DNA of 46,411 nt from Candidatus Woesearchaeota archaeon (GTDB taxonomy: Archaea > Nanobdellota > Nanobdellia > Woesearchaeales > SM23-78), in NCBI GenBank assembly GCA_016930415.1, contig JAFGGS010000017.1, positions 1 to 46,411 of the forward strand. The letters run 5' to 3'. Positions 1 to 8,728 of the stretch are shown here, one piece after another. Each line of letters starts with the position of its first letter. Within the stretch, counting starts at the first letter, position 1. The notes under the pieces are model-generated. The model was given only the letters and a program-made list of their open reading frames with translations. It searched no databases and was not told where the DNA came from. A program made the position numbers and the translations under genes.

Positions 1-2
1 AC

Positions 3-89
3 GCCAACACACAGAACATGTACGACTACAAGCGCCTTGTCAAGATCGCAGGCAGGAGCTACTGGATGCACATACTAGTCTGGAGATGA
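3..89 (+). CDS. C-terminal end of an unidentified protein (partial)
   Basis: Frame 3 is open from the window edge to TGA at 87-89 and encodes about 28 residues ending in SYWMHILVWR. The other two forward frames here read like noncoding sequence. The start lies outside the window. The aromatic, basic tail does not identify a family. About 40 nt after the stop comes the TATA-like element of the next gene, so this gene is probably a separate transcription unit. Confidence 0.5.
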   Translation, partial: ANTQNMYDYKRLVKIAGRSYWMHILVWR

Positions 90-173
90 AGAGCTATAAG
101 AGGCTTCTTAAAAGATAAAAGTTTTTATATATCCCTTGCTAGTCTTGAGCTTTAAAGAGGTGTTTTTTGCATT

Positions 174-953
174 ATGCCGCATACTATAGCGATTGCCAGC
201 GGGAAGGGCGGGGTCGGCAAGACTACGAGTGCGATCAACCTGGCTCACGCCATGAGCAGGCATGACAAGCGGGTCCTGTTGATCGACGGAAACTTGTCCA
301 CCCCTAACGTGCACGTCTACCTCGGCTGGCCCATATTGAACAAGACATTAGTCTCTGTCCTGAAACGCGAAGCCACCCTTAAGGAGGCGATCTACAAGCA
401 CCACTCCGGCCTGAGGATCCTTCCCAGCATAAGCTCTGCTTCAGAGCTTAGAAGCCTGAAGAGCGATAGGCTCTCTGAACTGGTCCAGGACCTGGACGGC
501 GAGGCTGACATAATACTTCTTGACAGCGCAGCAGGCCTTGGCCGCGAGACCCTAGGCGCGTTAGACGCCTGCGACGAGGTCTTGATAGTCACTAATCCTG
601 AGCTTGGCGCAGTACTTGACGCGCAGAAGACAGTCCAGTTAGCTCACGAGCTTGGCAAGACCGTCCTTGGCGTAGTCCTCAACAAGGTGAGGCGTGATAA
701 GCACGAACTTCCCATCGAGGAGGTTGAGAAGCTCCTCGATCTTCCTGTCATCGGCGTAGTTCCTTTTGATGATAACATCAGGAAGGCGCTAAGAAAGAAC
801 GAACACCCGATCACGCATTCCAGGCCTTATAGCAAGTCTGCTAACAGCTACGAGGAGCTTGCCGAGATACTCCTTGGCCACAAGTACTTGGAGAAGGTCA
901 TGAGGAAGAAGGGCGTCAAGGAGAGAGTCCTTAGGCTTCTTGGCTTGGCTTGA
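174..953 (+). CDS. minD: MinD/ParA-type ATPase
   Basis: P-loop ATPase of the MinD/ParA family, 259 aa, which is normal length. The deviant Walker A motif GKGGVGKTT lies at residues 10-18, and the MinD-type Walker B region reads LLDSAAGLGRE near residue 120. Known family members hydrolyse ATP on the membrane and position division sites, flagella or other machinery; archaeal copies often have unknown cargo. The last ~20 residues (KGVKERVLRLLGLA) could form a basic amphipathic helix like the MinD membrane-targeting sequence. A TATA-like TTTTTATATA at 122-131 and a GAGGTG at 158-163 precede the ATG. No minC or minE is adjacent, so the partner is unknown. The family is certain; the role in septum placement is inferred. 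Confidence 0.9.
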   Translation: MPHTIAIASGKGGVGKTTSAINLAHAMSRHDKRVLLIDGNLSTPNVHVYLGWPILNKTLVSVLKREATLKEAIYKHHSGLRILPSISSASELRSLKSDRLSELVQDLDGEADIILLDSAAGLGRETLGALDACDEVLIVTNPELGAVLDAQKTVQLAHELGKTVLGVVLNKVRRDKHELPIEEVEKLLDLPVIGVVPFDDNIRKALRKNEHPITHSRPYSKSANSYEELAEILLGHKYLEKVMRKKGVKERVLRLLGLA

Positions 954-1026
954 ATCCCTTTTCTATAAGCATATGCGCATCTATTCATCCTAAATCTTTA
1001 TAAGCAAGCCTCTGGTCCTGGGAATC

Positions 1027-2223
1027 ATGGCTGATGAAACCAGGAAAACTATAAGAGCCCTTGCAGTCACTGATAGGGGCGTCGAGAACGTGCTTGTCTC
1101 TGAGATAGAAGAGATCGTAGGCGCCAAGGCCTTGGCTCTTGATTCCTGCGCCTCTTTCGAATCCAGCATAGATGATGTCCTCAAGTTCACTTACTTGACT
1201 CAGGCCAGCGACAGGGTGATGGTACTCCTTGGAGGCTTCAAATTCGAGGGCTTGGATGACTTGCTTGAGAAGACAAAGGAGTCTCTTAAAGGCGCGAACC
1301 TAAGCGAGTGGTTCCCTAAAGGTTACCCTGATTGCTCTTTCAAGGTCACGTGCGAGCGCAGGGGTTTGCATGACTTCGGGAGCCAGGGAGTGGAGCCTGA
1401 GATCGGCGGCTTGATCATCGAAGCCGTGAAGAGGGACTCTGGCTTTGAGCCAAGGGTTGACTTGAAGGACTCTGACGTCACTGTCTTCTTGTTCATCAAC
1501 AACGACCTGGCGCACGTCGGGATTGACCTGGCTGGCAGGGATTTGAGCAAGAGGACCTACAGGATATTCTCTGGACCCGGCACTGTGAACGCAAAGATCG
1601 CGTTTGCGATGTCTAGGATCGCTGGCTACAAGAAGAAGCTCAAGATGATCGACTTGTACGCGAGGACCGGCATCATCCCTATAGAGGCCGCGCTTCATGA
1701 GAGCGGGTTTAGCGTGAATTTCCATGCAAAAGACTTCTCGTTCAAGAAGCTTCCAAGCCTGAAAGAGCGGGATTGGGATTCCTTCTTCAGGAAGATCGAT
1801 TCCAAGAGGAGTGATGAGAAGCTAGATATCACAGGATTCGACCCTCTTCTTAGGAACGTCGAGGCTTCTAACAAGAACGCGAAGCTCGCAGGCATCGACA
1901 AGCTGATCAGGTTCTCCAAGATGGACTTGGAGTGGATGGACGTCAAGCTTGACGAGAACACTGTTGACCTGGTCGTCTCAAGGATCCCTTGCCCTTCAAG
2001 CCACCAGGCAGAAGCCACTGTGCGGAAGGCTTACAAGGAGCTCTTCCACCAGGCAGAGTACTTCCTTAAGAGCGGCGGAAAACTATGCGTCTTGGGTGAG
2101 AACCTAAGCCTCTTGCAGGAGATGATCACCAAGGACTTCAAGCTCAAGGATGAGGAGAGGCTTTGGGCTGGTCAGATGGAGTACGAGCTAGTTATCCTCT
2201 GCCGCGTTGAGAAGGTGGAATGA
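1027..2223 (+). CDS. THUMP-domain RNA methyltransferase-like protein with altered catalytic motif
   Basis: 398 aa. Residues ~1-160 fit the N-terminal ferredoxin-like plus THUMP RNA-binding region of archaeal tRNA (guanine-N2) methyltransferases (Trm14/Trm11/RlmL group), and residues ~165-395 fit a Rossmann methyltransferase. The SAM-binding loop, usually DPFCGTGTIPIEAA, reads DLYARTGIIPIEAA. The (N/D)PP(Y/F) catalytic motif is replaced by SRIPCP at about residues 319-324. Downstream similarity continues (KELFHQAEYFLKSGGKL), so the frame is intact. It may be an RNA-binding paralogue with reduced or no methylation activity. TATA-like CTTTATAAG at 995-1003 lies ~25-30 nt before the ATG, suggesting a leaderless mRNA. 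The 3' end overlaps the convergent next gene by 32 nt. Confidence 0.75.
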   Translation: MADETRKTIRALAVTDRGVENVLVSEIEEIVGAKALALDSCASFESSIDDVLKFTYLTQASDRVMVLLGGFKFEGLDDLLEKTKESLKGANLSEWFPKGYPDCSFKVTCERRGLHDFGSQGVEPEIGGLIIEAVKRDSGFEPRVDLKDSDVTVFLFINNDLAHVGIDLAGRDLSKRTYRIFSGPGTVNAKIAFAMSRIAGYKKKLKMIDLYARTGIIPIEAALHESGFSVNFHAKDFSFKKLPSLKERDWDSFFRKIDSKRSDEKLDITGFDPLLRNVEASNKNAKLAGIDKLIRFSKMDLEWMDVKLDENTVDLVVSRIPCPSSHQAEATVRKAYKELFHQAEYFLKSGGKLCVLGENLSLLQEMITKDFKLKDEERLWAGQMEYELVILCRVEKVE

Positions 2224-2662
2224 CTCGTTTTGAGAGCCGCCCATACTCGTTCGGTTTCCCTGCTATTATGTCTGTTATGTCCTTCTCTGTGCCGTAGATG
2301 GTGAAGCCAGCGTTCTGACCTGCGAACCTTGCGTATTCTGCGAGCAGTAGGCCGTCGAAGAGCTCGTTTGGACCGCGCTCTTGAACAGTATATATGTGGA
2401 GGTGTTCAAAAAGCGAGTCTATGGTCCAAGGCACATGGGAGGTCACCATCTGCTGGTTAGCCAAGAGATTCCCAGGGACTGGCGTTACGTGGCCTGAAGC
2501 AAGGTAATAGAACCAGTACCAGAACATCGGGTGAGTGGACCTGGAAGCGTCAATCTCCTTTGGCAGATCTGTTGAAACAGAGAAACCCCTTCCCTTGTAC
2601 TCTGGGAAGACAGCGTCCACGACTTCCTTCACCCGAGGAGTCTTGCTTATTTCCTGCTTCAT
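2192..2662 (-). CDS. hypothetical protein, 156 aa
   Basis: Soluble-looking protein of unknown family. Its centre is rich in aromatic residues and histidine (HPMFWYWFYYLASGHV near residue 43), and the C-terminus is basic. There is no signal peptide. The hydrophobic aromatic stretch is too short and polar for a confident membrane span. A TATA-like CTTATATAT on the minus strand at ~2682-2692 sits about 25 nt before the ATG. The stop lies inside the last codons of the convergent methyltransferase gene. Codon choice resembles the neighbours. I cannot assign a function. Confidence 0.65.
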   Translation of the reverse strand: MKQEISKTPRVKEVVDAVFPEYKGRGFSVSTDLPKEIDASRSTHPMFWYWFYYLASGHVTPVPGNLLANQQMVTSHVPWTIDSLFEHLHIYTVQERGPNELFDGLLLAEYARFAGQNAGFTIYGTEKDITDIIAGKPNEYGRLSKRVIPPSQRGRG

Positions 2663-2773
2663 GAGAACAGGGGAAGGCAGCGCAATATATAAGCTTTATG
2701 AACCAGGTTTCCTGAAAGAAAAAATTTATAATCCCGCTCAGACTTATCAGTACTGGTTTGTGAGGTGTAAACT

Positions 2774-3247
2774 ATGCTGTGTGAGATGTGTTCTTCGCCA
2801 AACGCCGAGCTTAAGATAGAGCTTGAGGGCAGCAGGCTCACTGTCTGCCAGAACTGCTCAAGGTATGGCCGCGTCATTGGGAGGGTGTCAGTCCCGCTCT
2901 CCCAGAAAGAGCTAAAGAGGCCGGAAGCAAGGGAGGAGTTCCACAAGGCGACTGAGAGCATCCAGCTCATAAGGAATGACTTCGCCAACGTCCTTCGTCA
3001 GGCTCGCGAGAAGGCAGGACTCACCCAGAAAGAGTTCGCGAACAAGTTGATGGAGCGGGAAAGTCTCATCCACAACTTAGAGTCAGGCCACATGAAGCCC
3101 TCCATCGACCTTGCGAGGAAGCTTGAGAAAGCCTTGAAGGTGAGCTTGATAGAGCAGGTAGAGGTCGAGAGCACGGGCGTCTCAGGCTCAGGGGAGAAGA
3201 AGGGCGCTGGGCTCACAATAGGGGATCTCTTGTCAAAAAAGAAGTAA
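2774..3247 (+). CDS. mbf1: archaeal multiprotein bridging factor MBF1
   Basis: 157 aa, the usual aMBF1 length. An N-terminal zinc ribbon has paired CxxC motifs (C3-C6 and C25-C28). A Cro/C1-type helix-turn-helix spans about residues 72-128 (LRQAREKAGLTQKEFANKL), followed by a glycine/lysine-rich tail. In eukaryotes MBF1 bridges TBP and activators; archaeal MBF1 is conserved, with a reported link to ribosomes and translation. A TATA-like AATTTATAAT at 2722-2732 precedes a leader of ~20 nt with GAGGTG shortly before the ATG. It stands alone in transcription orientation. Confidence 0.92.
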   Translation: MLCEMCSSPNAELKIELEGSRLTVCQNCSRYGRVIGRVSVPLSQKELKRPEAREEFHKATESIQLIRNDFANVLRQAREKAGLTQKEFANKLMERESLIHNLESGHMKPSIDLARKLEKALKVSLIEQVEVESTGVSGSGEKKGAGLTIGDLLSKKK

Positions 3248-3289
3248 GAATTAAAATTATAGTTGATATGACTTCCAGAAGCGACGGTT

Positions 3290-3982
3290 CTAATTGATGG
3301 CGTATCTCTCACAAGCGGAGTTGTTGTTAGACTCGCACATCTTCCTTATGATGAAGCTCTTGTCCTGCATGCCGCAGAAGGGCTGCTCGTTCACGACGAC
3401 GCATGGGAACTCTGTAATCTCGTAATACTGCTGGAGGAGGCCTATGTTAGTGATTTCAAGGTCTACGTCGAATGAGAATATCGACACCTCGTCATTCAGC
3501 TCTCGTTTTAGGTCTGTTAGCACGAATGATTGGGCGTCGCACTTAACGCATTCTTCTGAGTTCTTGTAGAAGAAGGACACTATGCTGACATCGAACTCGC
3601 AGTCCTTCTTGGCCTTGGTAAGAAAGGCCATGTATAGCACCTGGTTCTCGTTGAACCTCTTCTTCTGGTCAAGGTAGAAGGGGTCTTTCTGGAACTCTTC
3701 TGTAGCTGCCCTATAGCGTTCGAGCTTCAGGCCTAAGTCCCAGAGGGTCTTGTCCCACTCTGTGAGCTTCTTCTTGAACGCCAGGCATGCGAGCCTGTTG
3801 CCGTACACGTCTGAGAGCATGGAATAAGTCTGGATCTCATTGAGGTCGCTTAGGATGCTCATCTTCTCCTCGATGTAGTCCTTCCGCTCAAGGTTCATGA
3901 CCGATCCCAGGAAGAGTATGGTCACTAGGAGGAATGCTGTTATCAGGAAGGCTGCTCCGAATATCCTTCTTCTTATCTTCAT
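3290..3982 (-). CDS. membrane-anchored thioredoxin-like protein
   Basis: 230 aa. One N-terminal membrane segment (residues ~8-27) is followed by a polar helical region and then, from about residue 125, a thioredoxin-like module. That module has a redox-type CVKC motif near residue 147, an FDVD strand, and a TEFPCVVVNEQPFCG stretch where the cis-proline of thioredoxins would sit. It probably faces the outside and acts on thiols or disulfides. The gene begins 4 nt after the stop of the glycosyltransferase, so the two are co-transcribed. Extra cysteines near the C-terminus (FCG, KMCES, ACERY) could form structural disulfides. The fold is inferred from motif order, without a profile search. Confidence 0.6.
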   Translation of the reverse strand: MKIRRRIFGAAFLITAFLLVTILFLGSVMNLERKDYIEEKMSILSDLNEIQTYSMLSDVYGNRLACLAFKKKLTEWDKTLWDLGLKLERYRAATEEFQKDPFYLDQKKRFNENQVLYMAFLTKAKKDCEFDVSIVSFFYKNSEECVKCDAQSFVLTDLKRELNDEVSIFSFDVDLEITNIGLLQQYYEITEFPCVVVNEQPFCGMQDKSFIIRKMCESNNNSACERYAIN

Positions 3983-3986
3983 GGTT

Positions 3987-5228
3987 TCATCTCCATTTGA
4001 TCTTGTTCTTTCCTCGAATCAGGCCCCAGATGGATATTATCCAGAACCATTGGTAGAAGAAGAACAGGAACGGGTATCCTATGACTCCCATCTTCTTCCT
4101 GACCCAGTCTGTCTTGGTGAAGTATAACCCTATGATCAGGACTACGAGCGTGAATATCAGGGCGAGCGATCCTAGGATCGAGGACCTGCTGAGCATCAAG
4201 AAGTCTAATTCTATATATTTAAGCTGCTCTAGGATGTTGAAACCAGTGTATTGCAGGTATAACAGGTTCTCTACCGCATTTAAGAGCAATAAATAGAGTG
4301 AGTATAGGAACAGGAACAACCCTAGGAATATCAGGGAGTAGTTGAAGAAGACGAAGTATCCGAAGAGGCCGTACTTGCTGTTCAGGACCATGTCCTTGTG
4401 CTTTGCAAGGGTCATGAGCGCCCCAGAATACCACCTCTTCCTCTGGATGCACACCTGGCTGAACGTGGGCGGGATTATGGTGTACACCTTGGCATCCATG
4501 CAGTTCTCGATCCTGTACCTCTTCTTCTGGATCCTATAGGCGATCTCCATGTCCTCTGTTATGTTGTGGATGTCGAATCCTCCTATCTCGTCGAGCACGC
4601 TCTTCCTGTAGATCGAGAATGGTCCTGGAGTGACGAACACGCCGTCGAAGAACGAGAAGACCTTTAGCATGAGCGATAATCCTATTATGTATTCGAGCTC
4701 GAATATCCTGTGGAGCATGGTTTTTGGGTTCTTCACCCGGACAGCGACTGTCACCGCGCCCACGCTCTCGTCCTCGAAGTAGGGCAGGACTTTCGGGAGT
4801 ATTTTCGGCTCGATCATCGAGTCTGCGTCAATCGTGGCTATGAAGGCTCCTTTGGCGCGGGTAATCCCCTCGTTCAGGCTTGCCGCCTTGCCCTTGTTCT
4901 CCTTCCGGTCTATGAACCTGAACCTCGAGTCTCCCTTTATGCTTGCCATGATCTCTTTTGAGGTGTTATCTGTGCTTCCGTCGTTTAGGATTATGAATTC
5001 TACCTTGTCGTAAGTCACTTCCTTCAGCGACTCTATGGTGTGCCTTATCTTGCCTTGCTCGTTGTAGGCAGGCACTATCACCGAGACGCTTGGCCGGTGT
5101 TTGGTGCCGAATCTCTTGCATTCATAGAGCTTGTCTTTCCCTAGGAACATTATGAGCAGCACCAGGACTACGTAGTACGTGGCGAAGAACCACGTAGAGT
5201 ATAGGAATAAGCTGTATGCCAGGTTCAT
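3987..5228 (-). CDS. family 2 membrane glycosyltransferase
   Basis: 413 aa processive-type GT2. It has an N-terminal membrane segment (~8-28), a GT-A domain opening with SVSVIVPAYNEQGKI (~48-62), the metal-binding IDADS motif (~134-138), the acceptor-side TEDME motif, and QRKRW, matching the Q-x-x-R-W signature of hyaluronan, cellulose and poly-GlcNAc synthases. Three or four C-terminal membrane spans follow (FGYFVFFNYSLIFLGLFLFL and later). It likely uses a nucleotide sugar on the cytoplasmic face to build or extend a surface glycan. The promoter is probably the minus-strand ATAATTTAAA near 5283-5293. The thioredoxin-like gene follows directly. Confidence 0.88.
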   Translation of the reverse strand: MNLAYSLFLYSTWFFATYYVVLVLLIMFLGKDKLYECKRFGTKHRPSVSVIVPAYNEQGKIRHTIESLKEVTYDKVEFIILNDGSTDNTSKEIMASIKGDSRFRFIDRKENKGKAASLNEGITRAKGAFIATIDADSMIEPKILPKVLPYFEDESVGAVTVAVRVKNPKTMLHRIFELEYIIGLSLMLKVFSFFDGVFVTPGPFSIYRKSVLDEIGGFDIHNITEDMEIAYRIQKKRYRIENCMDAKVYTIIPPTFSQVCIQRKRWYSGALMTLAKHKDMVLNSKYGLFGYFVFFNYSLIFLGLFLFLYSLYLLLLNAVENLLYLQYTGFNILEQLKYIELDFLMLSRSSILGSLALIFTLVVLIIGLYFTKTDWVRKKMGVIGYPFLFFFYQWFWIISIWGLIRGKNKIKWR

Positions 5229-5348
5229 GTTTTCATCATCGCTTTAATCACTGGTTAATAGGCATTAAGGAGGCTCTTCTCTTTTTAAATTATGTGCATC
5301 AGAACACCAGAATCAATGGTTCCGGAGGATGAGGTTGGGAGCGATCTT

Positions 5349-6815
5349 TCATCCGCTCAAAGACCAGAGCTCGACTCCCTCGTCAGAGCCGGCCAGCCTA
5401 CTGAAGCGCTCGCTGTTCTTGAGAAGGAATAATAGCTCCTCCTCCCTGCCCTCCCAGAGGGTTTCTTTCATCTCAGAGGTGATCAGGAAGTATCTCGCGT
5501 GAGTCTCCTGCAGGATTGGATCCGCGTCTATTATCCTGGAAGAGTTTATCAGGCCTGCCTGGGCGGACAATCGCTGGCTAAAATCATCAGAATATTTAGT
5601 TGCCTCATCGAGCAAGGTGGGCTTGGCAGAGTATTCCTGGACCAGGAAGCCATACTCTGGAGGGGAGAGGACTACTCCGGAAGGCAGGCTTTTTAGCCGG
5701 GCGAGGATCGGCTCGAGCTCTTCTCCTGGCTGGGCTGATATGAGAGCGTCCGCTTGGTTCAGGGCTGAGAAGAGGAGTGCGCATGCAAGCAGGAGCAATG
5801 TTCCGGTCTTCACGATCTCCAGCTCCCACCTGCGGTAATACAGGAATTTTATGGCGACGACGCAGTAGACTATTATCAGCATGTTCGCATACACCCTCAT
5901 GATCGGGCTGAAGAACGAGAAGATTACCAGGAGCAGGGTCAGGAAGTGGTACATCCTTAAGTCCTTCATGAGCGACCAGATGATTATGAGGCCTGTGAAG
6001 AAGAGCATCAGTATGAAAAGCCCCAGGCCAAGGGATGCTCCGAATATCGAGAACGTCTCTTTGAGGTCCAGCGCGTGGATGTCGAAGCTTTGGAGGATTA
6101 CGTCCAGGAACGGCGTGAAGATGGCCAGAGGCACGACTAGCATGAGCGGTATGAGTGTCGCGGGGATCAGGCTCTTTAGGCTTCTTCGCTCGTATATGGA
6201 GAAGACCGCTATGAATACTAGTGTCATGATGAACGCGAAGAATGATGTGAGCGATAGGAGCGAGAGCAGCAGTATCGACGCCGCGAATGATAAGTTGCCC
6301 ATCTTCTTCCAAGGAGTCTCCCAGTATTTCCTTGAGAAATACGTGTTGAGCGCGAATAATGATAGGAAGACTACGAATCCAGTGGTGGAGAGGGAGGTGT
6401 ATAGCACGATGAACAAGGGAGTCATGGATAGCAGCATGACTGCGAAGCTCGCGTTCTTCTCTGGGAAGCCTAGCCTGACCAGCAGGGAGTGGAACAGGAT
6501 TGCCGAGGCGAGCCCCAAGAGTATCGGGAAGAGCACAGGGGTCTTGTCCTTGAGGATGTCTTTTGCCGCTGCAAGGAAGTAGTGGAAGGGATTTGGGTAG
6601 TAATAACGCTCCTGGAGCTTGTCCTCTGAGAACAATATGTCGTCGTGTATCTCGCCCGCGATTCTCAGGTTGTAGTATGACTCCCCGTTAGGGTATGGGA
6701 ATCCTGAGGTGTGAGCCCTTATCGAGAGGACTGCTGAGAGCACTAGGACTGCTAGGGTGATGCTCGTCAGGAAGTTGAGCGCGACTCCATGCCTCTTCTC
6801 AAGGTCTCGTCTCAT
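5349..6815 (-). CDS. polytopic GT-C/STT3-like membrane protein
   Basis: 488 aa with about 11 predicted membrane spans and a C-terminal soluble part of ~110 residues. The first external loop carries PNGESYYNLRIAGEI, and the C-terminal domain starts LARLKSLPSGVVLSPPEYG. This layout (acidic first loop, spans, terminal domain opening near a substrate-binding motif) is that of GT-C glycosyltransferases such as oligosaccharyltransferase STT3, but no canonical WWDYG is present. It is a divergent sister of the gene just upstream, whose stop overlaps this start by 4 nt (ATGA). The pair probably transfers or modifies lipid-linked sugars outside the cell. The exact reaction cannot be read from sequence. 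Confidence 0.7.
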   Translation of the reverse strand: MRRDLEKRHGVALNFLTSITLAVLVLSAVLSIRAHTSGFPYPNGESYYNLRIAGEIHDDILFSEDKLQERYYYPNPFHYFLAAAKDILKDKTPVLFPILLGLASAILFHSLLVRLGFPEKNASFAVMLLSMTPLFIVLYTSLSTTGFVVFLSLFALNTYFSRKYWETPWKKMGNLSFAASILLLSLLSLTSFFAFIMTLVFIAVFSIYERRSLKSLIPATLIPLMLVVPLAIFTPFLDVILQSFDIHALDLKETFSIFGASLGLGLFILMLFFTGLIIIWSLMKDLRMYHFLTLLLVIFSFFSPIMRVYANMLIIVYCVVAIKFLYYRRWELEIVKTGTLLLLACALLFSALNQADALISAQPGEELEPILARLKSLPSGVVLSPPEYGFLVQEYSAKPTLLDEATKYSDDFSQRLSAQAGLINSSRIIDADPILQETHARYFLITSEMKETLWEGREEELLFLLKNSERFSRLAGSDEGVELWSLSG

Positions 6816-8290
6816 ATCTTGCAGCCTCTCAGCTCGTATATAACTGCACCCTTATCATATACCTTCCTGATGCACGCTCCCTCCTCATAGAAGAGAGAGG
6901 TCATGTTCCTGGATTCCTGCACCCTCTTGGAGAGCAGGACGTAGTCTACGTCGTAAGCGTTGATCAGCCTTATGGCTTCTGACTTCAGGCGAAGAGAGTA
7001 CATCCTTGAAGTGTCCTCGTATACCTGGTTTGCGTTCTTCACGAAGAGGAAGTTCGAGTCAGCCACGTTCCTCCTCTCGGCAAGGTAGTTTAGCATGAAG
7101 CCTTCTTCGACTCCTGCAAGCACGACCGCGTCCTCGTTGGTGTTCTCCTTTAGCCAGGCCATGGCTTTCAGGTCCTCTGGGTGCTGGGGTTCGATGCGCG
7201 TGTACGTAAAGAACGGGCTCATGGTCGTGAGCAGGAAGAGCAAGACCACTATGAAGCCTAGTATTGTCGAGAGGCTTTCCATCTTGGTCTTGGCGATCCC
7301 TAGCTGGGTGACCCTCATGGTGTAGGCTGACAGTATTATCGTGTTGACGCTCAGGAATAAGAGGCCTGTGCTTAGCGGCACGAGCTTGAGCCAAAGGGCT
7401 AAGAATGACGATATGGCGAATCCCATGAAGAGGTGCGCTCCCCTGTTCTTCGCGTCAAACACGAGGTTGTAGATCGCGTATATGCCTAGCAGCAGCGGGA
7501 TGACCCCGACAGAGTATAGTATGCCTACGAAGCTGACGTCCTGGAAGTAAGTCGATAGGATCGCTGATGGCATGTTGCTCCATAGGACTCCTGCGCCGTG
7601 GAGGAAGAGGGCTTTCTTGTATAGGATTATGTTGAACCATATCGCCAGGAAGAATAAGAAGACTGTGAGCTCCACCTCTCTCTTTGTAGGCTTCTGCTTC
7701 TCCAGGAAGAGTATTATGAAGTAGAACGCTAGGCCGAACAGGAATATGAACACGTCCTGGGATGTGAGCAGCAACAGTATTGACGTGATCACTGCGAAGG
7801 ATGCTGACTTCTCCTCGTCAAGCCTTAGGAAGAAGTAGCTTAGCAGGAACACCAGAAGGAGGCTTAATGATTGGCTTGAGAAACTGTCGGTCGTGAAGTA
7901 CATCACAGGTATGAATCCTGTGAAGAGGGCTGCCACGAGCGGGATGGTCTTGTTCTTGGTCACTTGCCTTGACAGAAGGTAGGCTAGTATTGTTATTGAT
8001 GCGAACGAGAGGCTAGTTACCAGCTTTGCCGCGACTTCCACGCTGAATACCAAGGCGAAGAGCGCTATCACGTATTCGAAGAGTGGGGGGAAGAGATAGG
8101 TCCTGCCAGAGTAGCTTAAGGGGTCCTGGAAGTAGGGCGTTCCTGTATGCCTTATGGCGTCTGCCTGCCTGAGGGCGAAGTAGGCGTCGTAGCTGTAGGA
8201 GTCCAGCGGCAGGGTATACGCCAGCCTTATGCCCAGCACTAAGAGGAAGATTATCCCTAGCGCCACTTGCTCCCTTGTCAGCCTTGCCAT
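6812..8290 (-). CDS. polytopic GT-C/STT3-like membrane protein
   Basis: 492 aa, ~11-12 membrane spans. The first loop after TM1 reads SYSYDAYFALRQADAI and then FPPLFEY, typical of GT-C enzymes that use polyprenyl-phosphate sugars. The C-terminal domain begins LKAMAWLKENTNEDAVVLAG and continues with LAERRNVAD. This aligns with the STT3 stretch around WWDYG, but that motif is replaced by AGVEEG. It is therefore STT3-related without the usual acceptor-site signature. It is first in a two-gene operon with the 488-aa homologue. A minus-strand CTTTTTAAGC at 8313-8322 lies ~25 nt before the ATG. Confidence 0.72.
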   Translation of the reverse strand: MARLTREQVALGIIFLLVLGIRLAYTLPLDSYSYDAYFALRQADAIRHTGTPYFQDPLSYSGRTYLFPPLFEYVIALFALVFSVEVAAKLVTSLSFASITILAYLLSRQVTKNKTIPLVAALFTGFIPVMYFTTDSFSSQSLSLLLVFLLSYFFLRLDEEKSASFAVITSILLLLTSQDVFIFLFGLAFYFIILFLEKQKPTKREVELTVFLFFLAIWFNIILYKKALFLHGAGVLWSNMPSAILSTYFQDVSFVGILYSVGVIPLLLGIYAIYNLVFDAKNRGAHLFMGFAISSFLALWLKLVPLSTGLLFLSVNTIILSAYTMRVTQLGIAKTKMESLSTILGFIVVLLFLLTTMSPFFTYTRIEPQHPEDLKAMAWLKENTNEDAVVLAGVEEGFMLNYLAERRNVADSNFLFVKNANQVYEDTSRMYSLRLKSEAIRLINAYDVDYVLLSKRVQESRNMTSLFYEEGACIRKVYDKGAVIYELRGCKI

Positions 8291-8384
8291 GAGGGGAGAA
8301 TACTGGATTGATGCTTAAAAAGGTTGCTAAAAACAAGACTGAGGCCTATTTGGTAAGATAGAAAAATAAGAGTGTGAAAAGATT

Positions 8385-8651
8385 CTACTCGTCGTCTGCG
8401 CCGTAGTTTGGCACTGCGCTTCGGCTGATTATCATGATGTCTCCCATGCTCTTGACTAGCTGGTGAGGGACGATTACGCCTTTCGCGCTTCCGAGGACCT
8501 TGTTTAGGAAGCTGTTCCTGGTGGATTTTATCCTCCAGCCGAATATCTTGTTGTTGGTCAGGATCGCTTCTTCCACGTCTCCGAAGTAGTCGCCGTGGTC
8601 TGTGAAAACCCTCATCTCGTAGGCTTCTGAGATCTTCTTCATCTTAAGCAT
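8385..8651 (-). CDS. PRC-barrel domain protein
   Basis: 88 aa from the ATG at 8651. A longer frame reaches 8762, but I prefer 8651 because AAAGGTGGTGC lies just upstream and a minus-strand TATA-like CTTTATAAA at 8719-8727 falls inside the longer frame. The sequence MKKISEAYEMRVFTDHGDYFGDVEEAIL and the later GVIVPHQLVKSMGDIMIIS fit the PRC barrel, a small beta-barrel found in the ribosome maturation factor RimM, photosynthetic reaction centres and many archaeal stand-alone proteins (some linked to cell division, CdpB type). It ends with an acidic tail. The nearest relative in the window is the PRC gene at 34400. The specific role is unknown. Confidence 0.8.
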   Translation of the reverse strand: MLKMKKISEAYEMRVFTDHGDYFGDVEEAILTNNKIFGWRIKSTRNSFLNKVLGSAKGVIVPHQLVKSMGDIMIISRSAVPNYGADDE

Positions 8652-8728
8652 ATGTGCACCACCTTTAACTTGTTTTGAAATATTATCTTCTCGTGAGTGA
8701 AACATAGAGTAAGCAAGTTTATAAAGAT

